Shown: positions 8,301 through 16,017, numbered from the stretch's first letter. The stretch: 26,603 nt of DNA from JAQIBY01 sp964527535 (GCA_964527535.1 CAZGPW010000201.1:1-26603); one strand, 5' to 3'. Numbers and translations: made by a program. The notes: a model not told the origin generated them from the sequence alone.

Positions 8301-8501
8301 TTCAGTACATCAATGAGTACATTCTTTGTGTTGTTTACCATCTTTGTCTTTGGTGGTGAAGTAATACGGGGATTTGTTTTTGCCCTGTTGCTGGGGGTTG
8401 TAATTGGTACTTATTCATCTCTGTTTGTGGCAACACCCATCTCTTTTGAAATGATGAAAGAAAAAGTCACACAAAAAAAAGGAAAGAAAAAACGTAAATA
8501 G
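5382..8501 (+). CDS. secDF: fused protein translocase subunit SecDF
   Basis: This 1039-residue inner-membrane protein joins SecD and SecF, which use the proton gradient to assist Sec-dependent export. After a first membrane helix come the SecD motif LGLDLKGG (95-102) and the large periplasmic P1 region, then the SecD membrane bundle with GMSVDANVLIYERIREE (from about 612). The SecF half begins near 720, with GLNPGIDFTGG and the second bundle with VGYSINDTVVVFDRIRE (about 930). Residues ~281-345 form a very acidic, low-complexity insertion in the periplasmic part, as is common in Bacteroidota SecDF. The C-terminus is a basic KKGKKKRK tail. The TAG stop is unusual: TA comes from the host site and the G is the first base of the inserted element at 8501. 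Confidence 0.96.
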   Translation: MRNKGVVLTIIILLSLIVVYYLSFSLKTYQVEKDAKAFAVEKADNMLGDTVNEERKLDLVDSLKSAYLDSMSGEVVYKLFTEHNYMDCKAKQINLGLDLKGGMNVTLQIEARDIIKALSNEKDNPVLNKALNEADRLQEKGNENYVADFKTAFESIAEGESMAPLFITPQNKDRISISSTNEQVTDYLREELQTSYDNAFEILRKRIDHFGVVQPNIQRDVSVHGRFHIELPGIKDPERVRDLLQGTAKLEFWETYNFSEIYQSIMQANSIIAQIQGVIPEEEQDSIAEKDTVEEEIEEETSRDTATEEQEIDIAEFEDDTVIPESGLLDDTADASASEMEEVDQWKEENPLFAILNPSVNQQGEPMRGPVIGVAHFKDTAKVNRYLHLDKVQAVLPIDLKFSWTFKAIQDAEGNVQEGIYQLVALKATRDGGAVLSGDVIENARKEFGQNQASAEVSMTMTGEGAKRWAKITRNNIDRSIAIVLDGYIYSFPTVQNEIKGGRSSITGNFTVQEADDLANVLKSGKMPAPARIISEEIVGPTLGQRAIDAGFKSFLIAFFVILLYMVFYYNRAGWVADIALVANVFFILGVLASFGAVLTLPGIAGIVLTIGMSVDANVLIYERIREELAAGKGLKLAVKDGYSNAYSAILDANITTLLTAIILYRFGVGPIQGFATTLMIGIISSLFSAIFITRLVFTSLLDKDKNVTFDTKLTRNAFKGLNIKFLEKRKVVYVISGALIAIAIISLLSRGLNPGIDFTGGRTYIVEFKKDVVPQELAADLEKEFGSRPQVITFGDANQVKIVTQYLIDDKSPEADSIVQTLLHAGLKPTLGEDVSMDTFLRDYRQSSQKVGPSIADDILRKAYIAIGLALIIIFLYILIRFRKWQYSVGAIAALMHDVLFVLGFFSLFYTIMPFSLEIDQAFIAAILTVVGYSINDTVVVFDRIREYMKIYPKRENGININNALNSTISRTFSTSMSTFFVLFTIFVFGGEVIRGFVFALLLGVVIGTYSSLFVATPISFEMMKEKVTQKKGKKKRK

Positions 8502-8811
8502 GGTCTGCTGAAAAAGTCTGAGGTGCACTATATTCAAGGCGACAAGAAGAAGACGTATTAGCATACTTCGATTCGCAGTCAACGAGGAATATGGTGTGCA
8601 TCAGGCCAACAAACACAATCTTCGTGTTTTTACAACTATATTGATTGTAAAATTTAGCTTAATGGATCACAACTAATGAATGTTTTGTCACATAATGCTA
8701 TTTATAAATCCATGCTTTTCTAGAACTCAATGCAAAAACCTTGCATTTATAATTTTAGGTAATGATATAAATCCTTGACTTTTATTGTGTTTCGTGTTTT
8801 TCAGCAGAGCC
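8501..8811. mobile_element. 311-bp MITE-like element with TIRs and 6-bp target duplication
   Basis: The left end GGGTCTGCTGAAAAA (8501-8515) and the reverse complement of the right end, GGCTCTGCTGAAAAA (8797-8811), match at 14 of 15 bases. TAAATA flanks the element on both sides (8495-8500 and 8812-8817), as expected of a target-site duplication. The interior has no coding ORF but contains partial palindromes (GGTGCAC.ATATTC near 8522 against GAATATGGTGTGC near 8589; AAACAC/GTGTTT around 8613-8631). It is most likely a non-autonomous derivative of a DDE insertion sequence. It separates secDF from its terminator at 8843. A related end is found at 16068-16085. Confidence 0.85.
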
Positions 8812-8842
8812 TAAATAAGATATTTCCAAATAGACCAAAAAC

Positions 8843-8869
8843 TCCCGGTATATACTGCCGGGATTTTTT
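8843..8869 (+). terminator. intrinsic terminator of secDF
   Basis: TCCCGGTA (8843-8850) pairs with TGCCGGGA (8856-8863), with one T-G wobble and a 5-nt loop, followed by T6. Before the MITE insertion it would have been about 30 bp after the secDF stop; it is now about 340 bp away. Confidence 0.85.
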
Positions 8870-8988
8870 GTTTAATAAAGCTAAACACTGCTGACTTATA
8901 ACAACAGTTGATGTGAAACAATAGTATTATTTCTGTTAATTGTTCCTATATTACTAACATTTTTTTCACCTTTGTAAAAAATAAAAGA

Positions 8989-9516
8989 ATGGATAACAAG
9001 CATCACGTTTTAGAATTTGTAGAAATCACCAAAAATACGGTAGAGCTTATTGAATCTGCTTCCAGAATAACTCCAAAAGATTTTTTGGTACAATGTCAGT
9101 ACATGTTGCCTTTGTTGTATGCCAAAGCCTGTCAACTACCATCACTTGAAAATGAATTGCAGGGAGAATTGGAATATTATGTAACACCCGAGCATTATGA
9201 ATACATAAAAACCAGCCTGAAAGAAAAACTGGGTGATTTGGATGTTACCATTCATTTGGAAGACAATTTCCTGATGAACACTGAAGACTATTTTCACGTT
9301 GAAGTGTCGGAATTGTTTGCTGACATCTATCAGGATATTGGAAATTTTATGGCTCAATACAGAGATGGTGATGAACAGATTCGAAATGATGCCGTGTGGG
9401 AATGTAAATATAATTTTGAGCATCACTGGGGAATCCGGACGCTGATGCTGACAGAACAACTTCACCGGCTTATAGTTAGTGAAGAATTTAACAAAAGTGA
9501 TCGCATTCATGAATAA
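8989..9516 (+). CDS. DUF5063-like conserved protein
   Basis: This 175-residue acidic, helical, soluble protein has no signal peptide or membrane segment. The pattern of an N-terminal VLEFVEITKNTVELIE helix, a PLLYAKACQLP segment and a C-terminal DAVWECKYNFEHHWG motif fits the DUF5063 family of Bacteroidota, whose function is unknown. The call is from memory of the family. The gene overlaps the next one by 8 bp, so its expression is tied to a DEDDy exonuclease and a thioesterase. A degenerate -7-like CACCTTTG (8967-8974) lies 14 bp before the start; if used it would give a very short leader. Confidence 0.65.
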   Translation: MDNKHHVLEFVEITKNTVELIESASRITPKDFLVQCQYMLPLLYAKACQLPSLENELQGELEYYVTPEHYEYIKTSLKEKLGDLDVTIHLEDNFLMNTEDYFHVEVSELFADIYQDIGNFMAQYRDGDEQIRNDAVWECKYNFEHHWGIRTLMLTEQLHRLIVSEEFNKSDRIHE

Positions 9517-10099
9517 GTTCAATATTGAGGAAATAGACAAAAACAATATCCAGAAACTACCAAAGGTTACTTTCTCGGAAGAAATTATTGTCGTGAGCAA
9601 TGATAAGCAAGAAAAGGAAGCCTTTGAATATCTTTCGACCTGTGATGTAATTGGTTTTGATACAGAAACAAAACCCTCTTTTCGGAAAGGTATTGCCAAC
9701 CAAAATAAGGTGGCGTTATTGCAATTGGCTTCGGATGAAAAAGCTTTTCTGTTTCGACTTAACATCAGGCCTTTGTCAAACGAAATCATACACATTTTAT
9801 CTTCAGATAACATTATTAAGGCAGGAGCTGCTGTTCATGATGATATAAAATCGCTTCAATCAATGTATAATTTTACCGCTGCCGGTTTTGCTGATGTTCA
9901 GGATATGGCTGAAGAGCTTGGATTGAAAGTTAAAAGCCTACGGAAATTGACAGCAATGTTGTTTCACATGCGGTTGTCAAAATCGCAACGGTTGACAAAC
10001 TGGGAAACCAAAGTGTTAACAAAACCACAAATTATCTATGCCGCTACTGATGCATGGATAAGCCTTAAAATATACAATGCCTTAAAATCAGCACTATGA
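9509..10099 (+). CDS. DEDDy 3'-5' exonuclease domain protein (RNase D/WRN-like)
   Basis: This protein of about 196 residues is a single DEDD-superfamily exonuclease domain. Exo I is GFDTET (D51, E53 when numbered from this start). Exo II is in GAAVHDDIKSL (D111/D112). Exo III is YAATD (Y177, D181), the Tyr marking the DEDDy class. Two metal ions bound by these acids would cleave nucleotides from a 3' end; DNA versus RNA is not decidable. There is no HRDC domain, so it is not a full RNase D. The frame is open to a GTG at 9479. The ATG at 9509, overlapping the upstream stop by 8 bp, is preferred because the extra residues add nothing recognisable. The stop overlaps the next start as ATGA. Confidence 0.85.
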   Translation: MNKFNIEEIDKNNIQKLPKVTFSEEIIVVSNDKQEKEAFEYLSTCDVIGFDTETKPSFRKGIANQNKVALLQLASDEKAFLFRLNIRPLSNEIIHILSSDNIIKAGAAVHDDIKSLQSMYNFTAAGFADVQDMAEELGLKVKSLRKLTAMLFHMRLSKSQRLTNWETKVLTKPQIIYAATDAWISLKIYNALKSAL

Positions 10100-10500
10100 G
10101 AACAGTAGATATCACGTACCGTGTATTATATGCAGATACAGATGCCATGGGCATAGTTTATTACGCTAATTATTTACGTTTCTACGAAATTGGAAGGGAT
10201 GCTTATTTCAGATCGTTGGATTTGTCAGAAAAGGACATGCAAAAGGAGCGTGTTGTTTTTCCTGCCATTTCGGTTGAGATGCAATATTTACTACCAGCAC
10301 AGCTAAACGATGAGCTTATTGTCAAAACTGCTGTTCTTAAGGTTCCCACCGTCCGTCTTTTGTTTAAACAATCTGTATATAATAACGATAAAGGGCTTTT
10401 GAATGAAGCATATATAACACTGGCATCAGTAAATGCTAAAACCATGCGTCCTGTACGATGCCCTGAGGCATTGAGGAAAGCTGTGAAAGGCCTGATGTAG
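10096..10500 (+). CDS. acyl-CoA thioesterase, YbgC/4HBT hotdog family
   Basis: This 134-residue single hotdog domain shows the YbgC/4-hydroxybenzoyl-CoA thioesterase signature YADTDAMGIVYYANYLRFYE (residues 12-31). D16 aligns with the catalytic Asp, and VYYANY corresponds to the usual VYYxNY/VYHANY turn before the long hotdog helix. It is expected to hydrolyse acyl-CoA or acyl-ACP thioesters in the cytosol; the natural substrate is unknown. The start overlaps the exonuclease stop by 4 bp (ATGA), so the trio from 8989 is probably one operon. It is not part of a tol-pal cluster here, so the ybgC name is not applied. Confidence 0.85.
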   Translation: MRTVDITYRVLYADTDAMGIVYYANYLRFYEIGRDAYFRSLDLSEKDMQKERVVFPAISVEMQYLLPAQLNDELIVKTAVLKVPTVRLLFKQSVYNNDKGLLNEAYITLASVNAKTMRPVRCPEALRKAVKGLM

Positions 10501-10543
10501 AATTTTGCATATTTTTTAATGAGCGGAATGGTATCAAATGATT

Positions 10544-11194
10544 TTAGATCAACATGCCGTCTTTAATCGTTAATTTACGGTCGGCAAGTTCGGCATGCTG
10601 TTCGTTGTGTGTGACTATGATAAAAGTTTGATCAAAGTCCTGTCTGAGTTCCTGAAAAATCTTATACAACTCAATGCTGTTTTTTGAATCCAGATTTCCG
10701 GACGGTTCATCGGCGAGGATTACAGCAGGGTTGTTGATAAGTGCACGCGCTATCGCAACGCGTTGTTTTTCACCCCCCGACAATTCCGCAGGTTTGTGAT
10801 CCAGGCGATTTTCCAGCCCCAGCCTGACCAGGAGTTCACAGGCCTTTTTTTCTGCTTCCTGTTTTTTGTCCCCGCGGATAAACCCGGGAATACTAGTGTT
10901 TTCAAGTGCTGTAAATTCAGGCAACAAATGATGAAATTGAAAAACAAAACCAATTGATTCATTACGGAATCTCGCAAGAGATTTCTCTCCCAGTTCATGA
11001 CAAGAGGTATTGTTGATAATTACTTTCCCGTTGTCAGGTTTCATCAGTGTACCAATGATTTGCAGCAAAGTGGTTTTGCCTGCACCCGATTCTCCTGAGA
11101 TCGAAACCATCTCCTTTTTATTGATTTTTAATTCTATTCCTTTGAGTACTACAAGTTGCCCAAAAGATTTCCAAATGTTTTCAACAAGTATCAT
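10544..11194 (-). CDS. lolD: ABC transporter ATP-binding protein, LolD-like
   Basis: This 216-residue ATPase is of the MacB/LolD subgroup, which powers release of lipoproteins to LolA or related envelope transport. The Walker A motif is GESGAGKT (34-41), the Q-loop Gln is near residue 86, and the signature LSGGEKQRVAIARAL starts at 138. Walker B is VILADEPSGNLDS (158-170), and the switch His is in VTHNE (about 196). The length and the LPEFTALEN segment after the Q-loop are typical of LolD. No LolC/E-type permease gene is adjacent, so its partner lies elsewhere and assignment to Lol rather than another MacB-like system is inferred. It converges with the thioesterase gene (43 bp) with no obvious terminator. 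Confidence 0.82.
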   Translation of the reverse strand: MILVENIWKSFGQLVVLKGIELKINKKEMVSISGESGAGKTTLLQIIGTLMKPDNGKVIINNTSCHELGEKSLARFRNESIGFVFQFHHLLPEFTALENTSIPGFIRGDKKQEAEKKACELLVRLGLENRLDHKPAELSGGEKQRVAIARALINNPAVILADEPSGNLDSKNSIELYKIFQELRQDFDQTFIIVTHNEQHAELADRKLTIKDGMLI

Positions 11195-11208
11195 AAAAAT
11201 TGTTTGTT

Positions 11209-11238
11209 CAAAGTTAATAAATATTCGAAATTTAGAAC
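11209..11238 (-). promoter_or_regulatory. candidate promoter of the lolD-like gene
   Basis: On the minus strand TAACTTTG (11209-11216) fits the -7 consensus TAnnTTTG, with a partial -33 (GTTC, 11235-11238) 18 nt upstream. Transcription would begin a few bases before the start at 11194, giving a very short leader. Confidence 0.45.
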
Positions 11239-11312
11239 ATGATTGTCCTAAGAGATTGTTATTTTTATTTCCCCTTAATCAATTTATTATTGAACCCGAA
11301 ATAACATTTTAA

Positions 11313-12833
11313 ATGCCTGAAAGTAAGAAAAGAACACAAAAAAAGACAGTTGATGAACTCAACGAAGTGTATGGAAAAATGCCTCCACAGGCTGTTGATA
11401 TTGAAGAAGTATTGCTCGGTGCCCTTATGTTGGAGCAGGATGCAATATTTCTCGTTAATTATATCCTGGAAAAAAACAGCTTTTATAAAGACGAGCACAA
11501 AACCATTTTTCAAACCATTCTTGATTTAGCAAAGGAGCACCAGCCAGTAGATATACTTACTGTTTCAAATAAGTTGAAAGCCATTGGTAAAATTGATGAA
11601 GTGGGGGGGGCGCATTATATTTCCGAACTTACCAGCAGGGTAGCTACTGCTGCTCATGTAGAATATCATGCTAAAATTGTACAGCAAAAATACATTCAGC
11701 GGATGTTGATTCAGTCATCATCCGAGATACAGAAACGTGCTTTTGATGATAATGAAGATGTAGAGAACCTAATTAATTATGCTGAAAATGAAATTTTTCA
11801 GATATCAGAAGGCAACATCAAGAAAGAGACCATGGTTATCAACAAACTTGTTGATAAAGCCATGGAAATGGTTGAAGAAGCCAGCCAACGGGAAGATGGT
11901 TTGTCAGGTATCCCCAGTGGTTTCTCTGAATTGGATAGATATACTTCAGGTTGGCAGAATTCTGATCTTGTAATTATAGCTGCCAGACCGGCCATGGGAA
12001 AAACAGCTTTTGCTTTATCTATGCTCAGAAATGTAGCCATCGACCATAAAAAACCGGTTGCTATATTCAGCCTTGAAATGTCTTCCCTACAGTTGGTGAC
12101 CAGGTTGATATCCGGAGAAACAGAAATCTCAGGAAACAAACTGAGAAACGGGAATTTACAGCCACATGAATGGGAACAACTTGATGCAAGGGTGAAACCC
12201 CTCGAAGAAGCACCTATTTATATTGATGATACCCCTGCTATATCTGTTTTTGAAATAAGAGCCAAAGCAAGACGTTTGGTTCAGGCTCACGGGATACAAC
12301 TTATTATGATTGATTATCTGCAATTAATGACAGCCAATGTGGACACCAGAGGCAATAGGGAACACGAGGTCTCTATGATTTCCAGAAGCCTTAAAGCCAT
12401 TGCTAAAGAATTGAATGTGCCTATTCTTGCATTGTCACAGCTTAACCGTTCTGTGGAAACAAGAGGTGGAGATAAAAGACCTCAGCTTTCTGATCTGCGC
12501 GAATCAGGGGCTATTGAACAGGATGCGGATATGGTGATGTTTCTGCATCGACCTGAATATTATGATATTCTTGAAGATGGGGAAGGTAACTCACTTAAAG
12601 GAATGGCTGAAGTGATCCTGGCCAAACATCGTAATGGTGCAACCGGAAGTGTTTATCTCGAATTTGTGTCAGAGTTTGCCAAATTTAAAGAAAAGCAGGC
12701 CATGCTGGACCCTGCAGGAATGACATTGTCATCAAAAATGAATGAGGAACGCAGTGAGGATGGATTGGTTGAAAATGATGCCTTTTCCAAAATTGATGAT
12801 GACGATGACGATGAAAATCCCATCAGTTTTTAA
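11313..12833 (+). CDS. dnaB: replicative DNA helicase DnaB
   Basis: This 506-residue protein is the hexameric helicase that unwinds DNA at the replication fork and recruits primase. The N-terminal domain starts with the typical PPQAVDIEEVLLGALMLEQDA (about 25-45). The RecA-like motor contains Walker A in AARPAMGKTAFAL, IFSLEMSS, Walker B in LIMIDYLQLM, and SQLNRSVETRGGDKRPQLSDLRESGAIEQDAD, the DnaB-specific H3/H4 block. KHRNGATGSV carries the arginine finger region. There is no intein. The C-terminus ends in an acidic run of Asp residues before NPISF. It is divergent from lolD with 118 bp between starts. The next gene starts 42 bp after the stop with no terminator, so read-through into it is likely. 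Confidence 0.96.
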   Translation: MPESKKRTQKKTVDELNEVYGKMPPQAVDIEEVLLGALMLEQDAIFLVNYILEKNSFYKDEHKTIFQTILDLAKEHQPVDILTVSNKLKAIGKIDEVGGAHYISELTSRVATAAHVEYHAKIVQQKYIQRMLIQSSSEIQKRAFDDNEDVENLINYAENEIFQISEGNIKKETMVINKLVDKAMEMVEEASQREDGLSGIPSGFSELDRYTSGWQNSDLVIIAARPAMGKTAFALSMLRNVAIDHKKPVAIFSLEMSSLQLVTRLISGETEISGNKLRNGNLQPHEWEQLDARVKPLEEAPIYIDDTPAISVFEIRAKARRLVQAHGIQLIMIDYLQLMTANVDTRGNREHEVSMISRSLKAIAKELNVPILALSQLNRSVETRGGDKRPQLSDLRESGAIEQDADMVMFLHRPEYYDILEDGEGNSLKGMAEVILAKHRNGATGSVYLEFVSEFAKFKEKQAMLDPAGMTLSSKMNEERSEDGLVENDAFSKIDDDDDDENPISF

Positions 12834-12875
12834 TTGTGTTTAAAACATTTTATCTGCTTTTTCGTTTACTATGAT

Positions 12876-14135
12876 ATGAGATATTTTATAATACTGGCGT
12901 GTGCCCTGTTTTTGTTTGCCGCAGAAACCATGGCCGCATACATACTGATCCCAATGGATGACTCACAGTCTAATCATTTGAAAGCTTACGGTATTACATA
13001 CTGGAGTTTGCAAAATGGAGTGGATTCATGGTGGTTGTTGAATTACCAGGGAGGCAGCTTCCTGCTTCCCAATCATGAAGAGATTGAAAGTGAATGTGTT
13101 ATCAGGGGTGTTAGTTATAAAGTTATCGCTGATGCCCAAAAAAATCAGATTTTTTCAAAAATTGCTCAGCCGGATGTCAACATGGAAACCATTAAGCTTG
13201 AAAAAGCACCAAAAATTGCAGTTTATTCACCACAGGGAAAAAGGCCATGGGATGATGCTGTTACCCTTGCATTGACTTATGCAGAAATACCATATGATGT
13301 GATTTACGATACCGAAATCATTGAAGGAAAACTCAATGATTATGACTGGCTCCATTTGCATCATGAAGATTTTACAGGACAATATGGTAAATTTTACAGT
13401 GCTTATCGTCACATGAAGTGGTATCAAGAACAAAAGCGAGATGCAGAAGCTGATGCTGCTGCACTTGGGTTTGAAAAAGTAAGCCAGTTGAAGCTTTTTG
13501 TGGCCAAAACAATCAAATCGTATGTGTCCAGGGGTGGCTTTCTTTTTGCTATGTGCTCGGCGACAGATTCATTCGATATCGCTTTGGCTGCGGATGGTGT
13601 TGATATATGCGGGCCTATGTTTGACGGAGACCCGGCAGACCAGGATGCACAGAAATTGTTGAATTATGAAAATTGCTTGGCATTCAGGGATTTTAAGCTT
13701 ATTATGAACCCTTATGAATATGAATTTTCCAATATTGACGTGACACAAACAAGGAAAGTATCTGAAGAAGAAGATTACTTTTCTTTGTTTGAGTTTTCTG
13801 CAAAGTGGGACCCTGTCCCAACCATGCTTTGTCAAAATCACACACATTTGGTAAAAGGCTTTATGGGGCAAACCACAGCTTTCAATGCCGACCTTGTTAA
13901 ACCGGATGTGCTGATCATGGGAGAAAACAAATCTGCCAATGAAGCGCGCTACATTCACGGTGAGTTTGGAAAAGGCACATGGACTTTCCTTGGAGGCCAT
14001 GACCCTGAAGACTACAGGCATTATGTTGGTGATGAACCAACAGAACTGGAATTGCACCCCAATTCCCCGGGATACAGGTTGATACTTAACAATATATTGT
14101 TCCCGGCAGCCAAAAAGAAAAAGCTAAAAACCTGA
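12876..14135 (+). CDS. exported protein of the Bacteroidota family mislabelled 'asparagine synthetase B'
   Basis: This 419-residue protein matches, from memory, a strongly conserved Bacteroidota family that databases call 'asparagine synthetase B'. Its features contradict that name. It starts with a signal peptide (MRYFIILACALFLFAAETMAA), and the mature protein begins AYILIPMDDSQ. There is no N-terminal catalytic Cys2 and no SGGxDS ATP-binding motif. The conserved segments visible here are APKIAVYSPQG..PWDDAVTLAL, the DWLHLHHEDFTGQYGKF stretch, GGFLFAMCSATDSFDIALAA and MGENKSANEARYIHGEFGKG. The layout recalls flavodoxin-like glutamine-amidotransferase/ThuA-type folds with C-A/S-T-D at a nucleophile elbow, which is my inference. 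True function unknown; probably periplasmic. The longer open frame from 12834 would bury the signal peptide, so the ATG at 12876 is chosen. Confidence 0.8.
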   Translation: MRYFIILACALFLFAAETMAAYILIPMDDSQSNHLKAYGITYWSLQNGVDSWWLLNYQGGSFLLPNHEEIESECVIRGVSYKVIADAQKNQIFSKIAQPDVNMETIKLEKAPKIAVYSPQGKRPWDDAVTLALTYAEIPYDVIYDTEIIEGKLNDYDWLHLHHEDFTGQYGKFYSAYRHMKWYQEQKRDAEADAAALGFEKVSQLKLFVAKTIKSYVSRGGFLFAMCSATDSFDIALAADGVDICGPMFDGDPADQDAQKLLNYENCLAFRDFKLIMNPYEYEFSNIDVTQTRKVSEEEDYFSLFEFSAKWDPVPTMLCQNHTHLVKGFMGQTTAFNADLVKPDVLIMGENKSANEARYIHGEFGKGTWTFLGGHDPEDYRHYVGDEPTELELHPNSPGYRLILNNILFPAAKKKKLKT

Positions 14136-14236
14136 TTGTTAAATCACATAACTTTTTAGCTTTAGATACTTCTGGTTTTCCACTGCTGTCCGGCTTTTTG
14201 ACGGAAAGTTTGCAGTAGAACCAGAAGCTAAAAAAA
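14120..14236 (+). promoter_or_regulatory. alternative overlapping hairpins between two genes
   Basis: Segment A, AAAGCTAAAAA (14120-14130, inside the last codons of the upstream gene), is the exact reverse complement of segment B, TTTTTAGCTTT (14153-14163). B can instead pair with segment C, AAGCTAAAAA (14225-14234), extended by TTCTGGTT/AACCAGAA and GCAGT/ACTGC into an 84-nt imperfect hairpin. A:B and B:C are mutually exclusive. Neither is followed by a U-tract on the plus strand, so neither is a standard terminator. Its role is unknown. Confidence 0.4.
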
Positions 14237-14311
14237 TAGAATTGTTATGCCATATTTTTGATTAAGAATTTTTTTTTCTAATTTTATACAAAATCTAAAA
14301 AATAGAATGTT

Positions 14312-15961
14312 ATGAGAAAAATAATGTATGTGTTATTATTTGTCCTGGTTGGAACGGTATTCTCTTCCTGCAATAACGGACAAGATAAACAAAAAGAAGA
14401 GAAACAGGAAAAAACCGAAATGCAAAAAAAGCTGGATAATTATGCTGAGGTGACCCTGAATTCAGATTTAGCACACCTGACCAATGAACAAAAAAGGATG
14501 TTGGGGATTCTTATTGATGTGGCGGATATCATGGAAGAAATTTTCTGGATGGAGGCCATTGCCCCAAAAAACGAGTTTTTATCCAAAATTGAGGATGAAG
14601 ACACAAAGTCTTATGCAAAAATCAATTATGGCCCATGGGACCGGTTAAACGGAAATAAGCCATTCATTGAAGGTTATGGTGAAAAACCTAAGGGAGCTCA
14701 ATTCTATCCTGAAGATATTACAGAAGAGGAATTTGAAAACTGGAACAATGAAAACAAAGATTCGTGGTACACAATGGTACGCCGTGATGCTGATGGAAAA
14801 TTAATGAATATCTGGTATCATGAATTTTTTGAAGAAAAAATTATGGAGGCAGCCGGTTTACTTGAAGCTGCTGCTGAATTGGCTGAAGACCCAGGATTTA
14901 AGAAATACCTTCAGTTACGCGCAGAAGCCCTCAGAACTGATAAATACCTGGACAGCGACCTGGCATGGATGGACATGAAAGACAATAAAATTGATTTTGT
15001 TGTGGGGCCAATTGAAAGTTATGAAGACCAGTTTATGGGTTATCGTGCCGCTCACTCCGGGCAATTGCTGATCAAAGACATTGAGTGGAGTGAAAAACTG
15101 AAACATTTTGGAGAATTGATGCCTGAATTGCAAGCCAGTTTGTCTGTTGCGGAAGAATATAAACAGGAAAAAGCACGGGCGCAGGCCAATATGAACGTAT
15201 ATGAAGTAATTTATTACGCCGGTGATTGCAATGCAGGTGGTAAAAATATTGCCATTAATCTGCCAAATGATCCGCGGGTTCATGAAGCCAAAGGCAGCCG
15301 CAAATTGCAATTGAAAAATGCCATGCAAGCTAAATTTGATAAAATCCTGGTTCCCATAAGTGATTTGCTTATTGTAGAGGAGCAACGTGAAAACATTACG
15401 TTCAAAGCATTCTTTGAAAATGTCATGTTTCACGAAGTAGCGCACGGGTTGGGTGTCAAGCAGACTATAACCGGTGACGGAAGCGTCAGAAATGCTCTGA
15501 AAGATGCTTATAGCCCTGTGGAAGAAGCAAAAGCAGATATCACCAGTTTGTATCTGGTTACTAAGCTCCATGAAATGGGTGAATTGCCGGAATCCAAACT
15601 GAAAGACAATTACGTTACCTTTTTGGCCGGTATTTTCCGCTCCATTCGTTTTGGTATTTCCAGTGCTCACGGGCAAGCTAATATGATGGAGTTTAATTAC
15701 CTGAAAGAACACGGTGCTTTTGAACGGAATGAAGAAGGACAGTATAAAATCAATTACGAAAAAATGCAGGAGGTTGTTGCCGATATGTCTGGATACATCA
15801 TTACAATGCAAGGGGATGGTGATTATGAACAGGCTAAAGAATGGGTTGAAGAAAAAGCCCTCGTCGGGGAAACCCTCCAATCTGATATTGACCGTGTCAA
15901 TGAATCTGGCATAGCCAAAGACATTGTGTTCGAGCAAGGCAAAGATGTCCTCGGCATATAG
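14312..15961 (+). CDS. M49-like zinc metallopeptidase, lipoprotein (DPP III-related)
   Basis: This 549-residue protein has a lipoprotein-type signal peptide (LVGTVFSSC, Cys about residue 20), so it should be anchored in the periplasm or at the cell surface. The family is recognised by the INYGPWDRLNGN..FIEG block, YYAGDCNAGGKNIAINLPND, and the zinc site HEVAH (H374, E375, H378) with the third ligand in EEAKAD (E405 expected). Classical dipeptidyl-peptidase III has a six-residue HExxGH; this subfamily has the ordinary HExxH followed by GLG. It is often annotated 'peptidase M49' or 'Zn-dependent hydrolase'. It probably trims peptides from the amino end, though the activity of this branch is uncertain. 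It ends at a strong terminator shared with the convergent M4 protease. Confidence 0.8.
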   Translation: MRKIMYVLLFVLVGTVFSSCNNGQDKQKEEKQEKTEMQKKLDNYAEVTLNSDLAHLTNEQKRMLGILIDVADIMEEIFWMEAIAPKNEFLSKIEDEDTKSYAKINYGPWDRLNGNKPFIEGYGEKPKGAQFYPEDITEEEFENWNNENKDSWYTMVRRDADGKLMNIWYHEFFEEKIMEAAGLLEAAAELAEDPGFKKYLQLRAEALRTDKYLDSDLAWMDMKDNKIDFVVGPIESYEDQFMGYRAAHSGQLLIKDIEWSEKLKHFGELMPELQASLSVAEEYKQEKARAQANMNVYEVIYYAGDCNAGGKNIAINLPNDPRVHEAKGSRKLQLKNAMQAKFDKILVPISDLLIVEEQRENITFKAFFENVMFHEVAHGLGVKQTITGDGSVRNALKDAYSPVEEAKADITSLYLVTKLHEMGELPESKLKDNYVTFLAGIFRSIRFGISSAHGQANMMEFNYLKEHGAFERNEEGQYKINYEKMQEVVADMSGYIITMQGDGDYEQAKEWVEEKALVGETLQSDIDRVNESGIAKDIVFEQGKDVLGI

Positions 15962-15980
15962 CTCTGAAGATAAACAATCA

Positions 15981-16017
15981 AAAAAAACCGCTTCAATTAA
16001 ATTGGAGCGGTTTTTTT
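15981..16017. terminator. bidirectional intrinsic terminator
   Basis: A7-CCGCTTCAAT pairs with ATTGGAGCGG-T7 around a 3-nt loop (one T-G wobble). It lies 20 bp after the M49-like gene and about 67 bp after the stop of the convergent M4 protease, and can serve both. Confidence 0.9.

Noticed and set aside
12834..12875. Start at 12834 for the 'AsnB-like' protein
   Set aside because: It begins right at the dnaB stop and would put 14 extra residues before an otherwise typical signal peptide that starts at 12876.
13569..14057. Antisense open frame opposite the 'AsnB-like' gene
   Set aside because: It lies wholly inside a well-conserved gene and its product has no motifs.
14915..15937. Long antisense open frame (340 codons, minus strand) opposite the M49-like gene
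   Set aside because: The plus-strand frame carries the signal peptide, zinc site and family motifs. The antisense translation is rich in Phe, Ile and His with no recognisable domain, as expected of a shadow frame.
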